Source: an uncultured Dysosmobacter sp. | Lineage (GTDB): Bacteria; Bacillota; Clostridia; Oscillospirales; Oscillospiraceae | NCBI GenBank assembly: GCA_934504065.1 | Contig: CAKSVQ010000040.1 | Span: 1 to 15,770 of the forward strand | Direction of reading: 5' to 3' | Length of the DNA: 15,770 nucleotides | In this document: positions 13,869 to 15,770 of the stretch, piece after piece | How positions within the stretch are numbered: position 1 is the stretch's first letter | Layout: every line of letters begins with the position of its first letter | Translations under genes and position numbers: made by a program | Notes under the pieces: model-generated | Seen by the model: the letters and a program-made list of their open reading frames with translations, nothing else | Told to the model about the DNA's origin: nothing | Databases searched by the model: none

Positions 13869-14483
13869 TTATTCCGGCTTGCCGGGAATGACCAGTTTCA
13901 TGTGGCAGCACAGGTCATCAAGGTCCCGGTCAGTGGCGGCGGGGACGCGGAGCTTTGCGCCGCAGTCCTTGCACACCAGATCCACAGCGGCGCGGCGGAT
14001 TTCCATACCGTAGCGGTGGCTGCCGCAGGCGCAGGTGATGCCATCCGGCCGCAGGGCAATGTCCTTGAGTTCGGAGAGCACCTCGTACATGATGACGTTG
14101 TCCAAAAACGCCTCCTGTTCCTCACTGTCCTTCTGCTGCTTTTCCTTTTCTGCCAGAACGGAAAGCTCCCGCAGATTTTTTTCCACTGTGCCCTCTGGCC
14201 CAATGAAGCAGCAGAACTGTTTGGTTTTGGAGCAGCCCAGCGCCGTGGCGCCTTCCAGCACCCGTTCCGGCGGGCAGACGGCCATGTGGGTCTCGCCGCA
14301 GATGCCGCAGGGGACATAGAGCTTGTATTTTGCGCCGTCAAATTCCGAGTGCAGCACGCTTTCGCCGCAGGTGCACACGATCTCTGCGTCCGATGCCTCC
14401 AACGCAAAAACAGAGCGAGCCCCCATGACGGGCTTGCCGCATTTGGGGCAGAGATAACCGAATGTACGCATTTCCTCACGCAT
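13869..14483 (-). CDS. Zinc-ribbon protein of unknown function
   Basis: I do not recognise a named family with certainty. The product has 204 residues from ATG 14483, and at least five Cys pairs that look like zinc knuckles: C12/C15 (CPKC), C37/C39 (CTC), C59/C62 (CGIC), C151/C153 (CAC) and C171/C174 (CKDC). Residues 100-125 are Glu/Lys/Gln-rich and could form a short coiled coil. There is no signal peptide and no membrane segment. It may resemble CpXC-type proteins. The start ATG 14483 is chosen because GGAGG lies 9 bases upstream; an open frame back to 14558 would begin inside the promoter. It is the first gene of a two-gene unit with the CDF transporter (12-base gap), so a metal-related role is possible but unproven. 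Confidence 0.75.
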   Translation of the reverse strand: MREEMRTFGYLCPKCGKPVMGARSVFALEASDAEIVCTCGESVLHSEFDGAKYKLYVPCGICGETHMAVCPPERVLEGATALGCSKTKQFCCFIGPEGTVEKNLRELSVLAEKEKQQKDSEEQEAFLDNVIMYEVLSELKDIALRPDGITCACGSHRYGMEIRRAAVDLVCKDCGAKLRVPAATDRDLDDLCCHMKLVIPGKPE

Positions 14484-14529
14484 ATGCAAGTACCTCCGAG
14501 ATGAAATCAGAATGGGGAAAGAACACTTT

Positions 14530-14558
14530 ATCTTACCATGTTTTCCGCCGTTTGACAA
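14530..14558 (-). promoter_or_regulatory. Promoter of the zinc-ribbon/CDF operon
   Basis: On the - strand TTGTCA (14558-14553, 5 of 6) and TAAGAT (14535-14530, 4 of 6) with a 17-base spacer. The start would be near 14523, giving a leader of about 40 bases. Confidence 0.65.
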
Positions 14559-14612
14559 GAAAAGGGTAGACTGCCGAACAAGTAGTCTGATTACGTTGGC
14601 GATGCCTGCGGT

Positions 14613-15065
14613 TTACTCGCCCATCACCTGAAACACAATGTCCCGCACCCGGTTGCGGGTGTCGCACTCCACCAGCGTCAGATTCTGCCACGGGCCAATG
14701 GTGATCTTGCCCTCCACAAAGGGGATGGTGATGAACGGGGACAGCAGCGCCGCCTTAATGTGAGAGGAACCGTTGTCATCGTGCCATGTTTCGTGGTGCC
14801 AGTAGGGAACGACCCGCCCCTGCTCATCCAGATAAGGGGAGAAGACATCCAGCGCGGCTTTCAGGTCATGGTTCACCATGCCAGGCTCGAATTCCAGCGT
14901 GGTCAGCCCTGCCACGCCGCCAGTGGTGAAGCCGGTAACAGTCCCGGCAGAAATGCCGCAGGAGCGGCAGGCCTCTGTGACGGCGCTTTGAAAATCCTCG
15001 GTCACGTCGATCATGCCCATGTGGGCCCGGGTGTGGTAGGTCTGCGTTTTTGTATAAACTGCCAT
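14613..15065 (-). CDS. YjbQ/UPF0047-family protein (secondary thiamine-phosphate synthase-like)
   Basis: A 150-residue soluble protein (family usually 130-140). Conserved blocks seen: TTGGVAGLTTLEFEPG, then WHHETWHDDNGSSHIKAALLSP with the His and Asp residues of the presumed active site, and ITIGPWQNLTLVECD near the end. Family members have weak thiamine-phosphate synthase activity in complementation tests, but the true role is debated. The start ATG 15065 has AAGGAGG 7 bases before it; the frame is open to 15137 but those codons lie in and beyond the promoter. It stands alone on the - strand, divergent from the nitrilase gene. Confidence 0.88.
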   Translation of the reverse strand: MAVYTKTQTYHTRAHMGMIDVTEDFQSAVTEACRSCGISAGTVTGFTTGGVAGLTTLEFEPGMVNHDLKAALDVFSPYLDEQGRVVPYWHHETWHDDNGSSHIKAALLSPFITIPFVEGKITIGPWQNLTLVECDTRNRVRDIVFQVMGE

Positions 15066-15094
15066 GCGATGGCCTCCTTTTTTCCTTTTCCCGC

Positions 15095-15124
15095 ATTGTA
15101 ACATATTTGGGGGCGTGATACAAT
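15095..15124. promoter_or_regulatory. Divergent face-to-face promoters of the YjbQ and nitrilase genes
   Basis: + strand: TTGTAA (15096-15101) and TACAAT (15119-15124), 17 bases apart, start near 15131. - strand: TTGTAT (15123-15118) and TACAAT (15100-15095), 17 bases apart, start near 15088. The -10 hexamer of each overlaps the -35 hexamer of the other, because ATTGTA and TACAAT form an inverted pair. The -35 matches are weak (4 and 3 of 6). Confidence 0.6.
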
Positions 15125-15157
15125 GGAAGAAAACCAATCAAGGAAGGAACGATTCCC

Positions 15158-15770
15158 ATGCGTGTTGCCCTGATCCAGATGCCAGTGACGGCGGATAAGC
15201 ATGAAAATATTTCCCGTGCCTGCCAGAAGCTGCGGCAGGCCGCCGCCAACGGCGCGGAGCTTGCCGTGCTGCCGGAGATGTTCTGCTGCCCCTATCAGAA
15301 TGACTGCTTCCGCGCCTATGGGGAAGCTGAGGGCGGCGAGGCCCAGACAGCGCTGCGGGCCGCGGCGGCGGAGACGGGGATGTACGTGGTGGGCGGCTCG
15401 CTGCCGGAGTTGGACGGCGGACGGGTCTACAATACCAGCTTTGTCTATGGCCGCTGGGGCGAGGTGCTGGCCAAGCACCGCAAGGCACATTTGTTTGACA
15501 TTGATGTGGAGGGCGGCCAGCGTTTCATGGAGTCGGACACCCTTTCCCCGGGGAACGCGGTGACCACCTTTGAAACGGAGTTCGGCATGATGGGGCTTTG
15601 CATCTGTTTTGACCTGCGGTTTGAAGAATTGGCCCGGTGCATGTGCCTGCGGGGGGCCAGGGTGATCTTTGTCCCCGCCGCGTTCAACATGACCACAGGC
15701 CTGGCCCATTGGGAACTGCTGTTCCGCCAGCGGGCGGTGGACAACCAGTGCTTCACCGTGGGCGTTTCTC
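15158..15770 (+). CDS. Carbon-nitrogen hydrolase (nitrilase superfamily, omega-amidase/Nit2-like), 3' end outside window
   Basis: 204 residues are visible from ATG 15158; the family is about 260-280, so the last quarter is missing. The catalytic triad is seen: Glu40 in LPEMF, Lys109 in KHRKAHLFDID, Cys150 in CICFDLRF. The start is supported by AAGGAAGGA at 15140-15148, 9 bases upstream. KAHLFDIDV and the position of the triad resemble the omega-amidase (Nit2) branch, which hydrolyses alpha-ketoglutaramate or ketosuccinamate to the ketoacid plus ammonia, but other amidase substrates are possible. Confidence 0.9.
   Translation, partial: MRVALIQMPVTADKHENISRACQKLRQAAANGAELAVLPEMFCCPYQNDCFRAYGEAEGGEAQTALRAAAAETGMYVVGGSLPELDGGRVYNTSFVYGRWGEVLAKHRKAHLFDIDVEGGQRFMESDTLSPGNAVTTFETEFGMMGLCICFDLRFEELARCMCLRGARVIFVPAAFNMTTGLAHWELLFRQRAVDNQCFTVGVS

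Noticed and set aside
14563..14588. Weak hairpin AGACT/AGTCT as terminator of the YjbQ gene
   Set aside because: Only 5 bp with a long loop and an interrupted T run; not enough to call.

Overview
The window looks like chromosome from a GC-rich, low-copy Clostridia relative, most likely gut Oscillospiraceae/Ruminococcaceae (Flavonifractor/Lawsonibacter-like). The reasons are strong AGGAGG ribosome sites, sigma-A promoters with 17-bp spacers, an MsmK-type ATPase with a lysine-rich N-terminal insert, GC-rich coding sequence, and an anaerobe-style Fe-S/flavin enoate-reductase-like enzyme. The taxon is an inference; no rRNA or marker gene is present.

Layout. (1) 1-3849, + strand: the 3' end of a carbohydrate ABC transporter operon, with a partial solute-binding protein, one MalF-type permease, a metallo-beta-lactamase-fold hydrolase and an MsmK/UgpC-type ATPase. 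It is closed by a clear terminator at 3868-3902. No second (MalG-type) permease is visible. (2) 3902-5840, +: a promoter and a decayed membrane sensor gene. It carries an in-frame TAG in the sensor domain, and it has lost its kinase core, so that a PAS-like domain is joined to the last third of a receiver domain. (3) 5936-7535, -: metY (O-acetylhomoserine sulfhydrylase). Its long leader has a consensus promoter, an inverted repeat, a well-initiated 35-codon ORF ending in a Cys codon, and an intrinsic terminator before metY. This looks like an attenuation leader. (4) 7648-11245, +: a three-gene operon of a metal-dependent cyclase-family hydrolase, an AhpD/CMD-type peroxidase-related protein and a 649-aa flavin/4Fe-4S oxidoreductase. 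It ends at a perfect 21-bp hairpin without a U tract. (5) 11394-11557, -: tRNA-Ala(GGC) with its own promoter and terminator. (6) 11634-12628, +: gluQ, which modifies queuosine in tRNA-Asp. (7) 12693-15065, -: YjbQ-family protein, a zinc-ribbon protein of unknown function and a cation diffusion facilitator with a manganese-type metal site. (8) 15158 to the end, +: a nitrilase-superfamily amidohydrolase, cut by the window edge and divergent from yjbQ across a promoter region where the two promoters share hexamers.

How parts work together. The ABC genes should import a sugar or glycoside, with the shared-type ATPase powering the permease. metY makes homocysteine from O-acetylhomoserine and sulfide, and its Cys-containing leader would suit a sulfur-amino-acid response. 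The cyclase/CMD/flavoenzyme trio is translated as a unit (3-nt gap between the last two genes) and probably acts on one small, oxidised organic substrate by hydrolysis and reduction, but the substrate cannot be read from sequence. The most interesting items are the metY leader, the uncharacterised three-gene cassette, the doubly broken sensor gene and the face-to-face promoters at 15095-15124.
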